NCBI GenBank assembly: GCA_003249645.1 | Contig: QKIH01000173.1 | Span: 1-33,428, forward strand | From: Desulfobulbaceae bacterium | Lineage (GTDB): Bacteria; Desulfobacterota; Desulfobulbia; Desulfobulbales; Desulfocapsaceae | Length of the DNA: 33,428 nt | Reading direction: 5' to 3' | Shown: positions 31,882 through 33,428 of the stretch, in pieces | How positions within the stretch are numbered: the first letter of the stretch is position 1 | Layout of the letters: every line of letters begins with the position of its first letter | Program-made: the position numbers and the translations under genes | Notes under the pieces: model-generated | Seen by the model: the letters and a program-made list of their open reading frames with translations, nothing else | The model's database searches: none | Told to the model about the DNA's origin: nothing

Positions 31882-33428
31882 ATGAGCCTGAACTTGTTCT
31901 GGAAAAATAAACCGCGGTTCCACAGGAGCAGTGAAATTAATATCTGGCGTCTGCAGGCGCTTTTTCAGAATTTCCGCAGAATTCTCCAACTCAATAACGG
32001 GGTACTCGAAGAAATGGCCACCCTTGAACAAGCATTGGGCGGCGAGCTTATCTTTGACTGGAATTATCTTGCGAAAACCGTTCGTCTGCTGGCCTCCAGA
32101 GTCCACCATACTGTCTATAATCTCAATGCCCTGACCGGTAACGGATATATTCCTCTCTATGACAGCTATCAGGAAATACTGACGGTACTGGAGAATATTT
32201 TATCAGGCAATCACCATACCCTGGCAGATCAGGCTGCTCTGCCGCTCAATGAGATCACCTGGGCGCTGGAACCGTTAACCGGAATCAATCTAGTCTGCAT
32301 GGCTGAACTCCAATATTATCACAGTATTCAGGCTGCAGAGGGTTTCGTTGTCACTTCGGAAGGGTGCAAAGCGCTCCGGCAGAAAACCGGACCTGCTGCT
32401 CCGCACGTGCAGGGATTTACACCTGCCAGTGCCATCGAAGATATTGCCTATCAGTTTCAACTGCTGATAAACGACGGGAAGACAACTTCTTTTACCATCA
32501 TGGCCACCCGCATAGACGAAGAAGTCGAGCTGGTCAGCGACGTCGGCCGTTTTTCTCTTGAATGGAATCAGGAAAAAAAGGAACTGTTGATTTATGCAGG
32601 CGATTTGACCGGAGCCAATAAGGCAGAAGCTGGCAGCTTGATTGTAACCAGTCAGGCTGATACCGCTGACCTGATTGACAGATACGTTCTTGGAATCAGG
32701 CAGATTGTCAACCTGCTCTTTACCAAGCTGAAAGGGCATAACGGGCCTGATTCACTTGAATTTTCCCTGTATGTTCGCCCGACCCTTGCAATTACAACTA
32801 CCGGCACTGTAACAACCGCCGATAATGACGCTGGCGATGGATGCCTGATGATTACCGCCTTTCCTCCCGGCCAGCAAAATCATGCTGATACCTATTACCT
32901 GCGGCGAACATACCCTTTTGATTTGGTACGGTCTCATATCATTAATCGGCCGGACGATTACCGGTTTTCAGGAAACCGAAAAAATATTGATCACCTGAAA
33001 GATGGACTTACACGCGGTTCAGCTCTGCTTATGAAGTCGACCACCACCGGATTGTCAGAAACAGCAATTGTCCTTGAACGACTTCTTGGAACCCCGGTTA
33101 GCCTGCAATGGGAGCTGACAGAAGACAACCGCTGCTTCATCACTTTCCTCCTTCCGACCAGGCTTTCTTCCGATCCAGTCCTGCCAGCTGACATATCTGC
33201 AATTCTTTCGTCCGAAGAAATCCTCTGCCAGGGGGGCCAGACTGTCCAGGCGGGAAATGGAGCTGGAAAGGTGATTCATATCAGCGAAGATTCAATTGTT
33301 GAGGAGTTTCCTGCCGGGGCTGTTGCGGTCGCCCGCTATGCATCGCCGCAGCTTACCCCTTTTTTACAAAGAGCCGCGGCCGTGGTAACAGAATATGGTT
33401 CACCAGCCGGCCATCTGGCCACCGTTGC
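31882..33428 (+). CDS. Paralogous PEP-synthase-like protein with degenerate ATP-grasp (3' end outside window)
   Basis: The frame is open from ATG 31882 to the window edge (515 codons, no stop). Its N-terminus (FQNFRRILQLNNGVLEEMA, LGGELIFDWNYLA) aligns with that of the upstream gene (FRGIIERNNQIFDLMADM, LGGEYVFDRKYI). Its end (TEYGSPAGHLATV) matches the phosphohistidine motif, with H511 at nearly the same position as H513. In between, the ATP-grasp signatures are eroded: no RSSA-x-ED, no WGLGE-like motif, and SLQWEL...FLLPTR replaces EIEW...LQVRQ. It therefore looks like a pseudo-ATP-grasp protein that keeps the phospho-carrier histidine. It lies 15 bp after the receiver gene; weak ribosome site. 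Function unknown; possibly phosphorylated by, or an inhibitor of, the upstream enzyme. Confidence 0.85.
   Translation, partial: MSLNLFWKNKPRFHRSSEINIWRLQALFQNFRRILQLNNGVLEEMATLEQALGGELIFDWNYLAKTVRLLASRVHHTVYNLNALTGNGYIPLYDSYQEILTVLENILSGNHHTLADQAALPLNEITWALEPLTGINLVCMAELQYYHSIQAAEGFVVTSEGCKALRQKTGPAAPHVQGFTPASAIEDIAYQFQLLINDGKTTSFTIMATRIDEEVELVSDVGRFSLEWNQEKKELLIYAGDLTGANKAEAGSLIVTSQADTADLIDRYVLGIRQIVNLLFTKLKGHNGPDSLEFSLYVRPTLAITTTGTVTTADNDAGDGCLMITAFPPGQQNHADTYYLRRTYPFDLVRSHIINRPDDYRFSGNRKNIDHLKDGLTRGSALLMKSTTTGLSETAIVLERLLGTPVSLQWELTEDNRCFITFLLPTRLSSDPVLPADISAILSSEEILCQGGQTVQAGNGAGKVIHISEDSIVEEFPAGAVAVARYASPQLTPFLQRAAAVVTEYGSPAGHLATV

Overview
The window looks like a chromosomal segment of a Gram-negative anaerobe of the Desulfobacterota (Desulfobulbales-like). 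This is inferred from gene content: an orphan HdrB/GlpC-type Fe-S protein, sulfite-exporter family proteins, a rhodanese-ferritin fusion, many sigma-54 activators, and a TSUP/TIGR02186 pair. No rRNA, tRNA, CRISPR array, insertion sequence or phage gene was seen.

Left part (1-7.8 kb): a partial larE, a small Cys-rich protein, a two-gene minus-strand operon (rhodanese-ferritin fusion plus FAD/NAD(P) oxidoreductase) with a clear sigma-70 promoter, a divergent TSUP exporter, then ilvBN of the acetohydroxyacid synthase I type. ilvBN is preceded by an unannotated 34-codon Val-rich leader peptide and a terminator/antiterminator pair, a textbook attenuator. A DUF554 membrane protein follows.

Middle (7.8-20.1 kb): an unusual fusion of a response-regulator receiver domain to a complete pyruvate kinase; a membrane class III nucleotide cyclase; a ~1 kb stretch without a convincing gene that carries three tandem ~100-bp imperfect hairpins with covarying stems and a nearly invariant 50-nt loop; a GAF-type sigma-54 activator converging on a small secreted protein that has its own sigma-54 promoter and upstream dyads; a histidine kinase / lipoprotein / NtrC-type regulator operon in the order of enterobacterial glrK-yfhG-glrR (qseE-qseG-qseF), whose regulator has GSFTNA where GAFTGA is expected; an aspartate/aromatic aminotransferase; and an Fe-S protein.

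Right part (20.3 kb to the end): a BarA-like hybrid kinase, then an NtrB/NtrC-type two-component system (minus strand) divergent from a plus-strand operon with a sigma-54 promoter and two GTTTC-N5-GAAAC dyads. That operon encodes a UspA-like protein, a TSUP exporter, a TIGR02186-type membrane-anchored protein, a PEP-synthase-like protein (ATP-grasp plus phosphohistidine domain, no PEP/pyruvate TIM barrel), a stand-alone receiver protein, and a second paralogue with a degenerate ATP-grasp but a retained phosphohistidine site, cut by the window edge. This last operon is the best candidate for an undescribed system: a sigma-54-controlled exporter locus carrying an active/pseudo-enzyme pair of histidine phosphotransferases and a receiver domain. 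Together with the receiver-pyruvate kinase fusion, it places phospho-relay parts next to PEP/pyruvate-type enzymes twice in one window.
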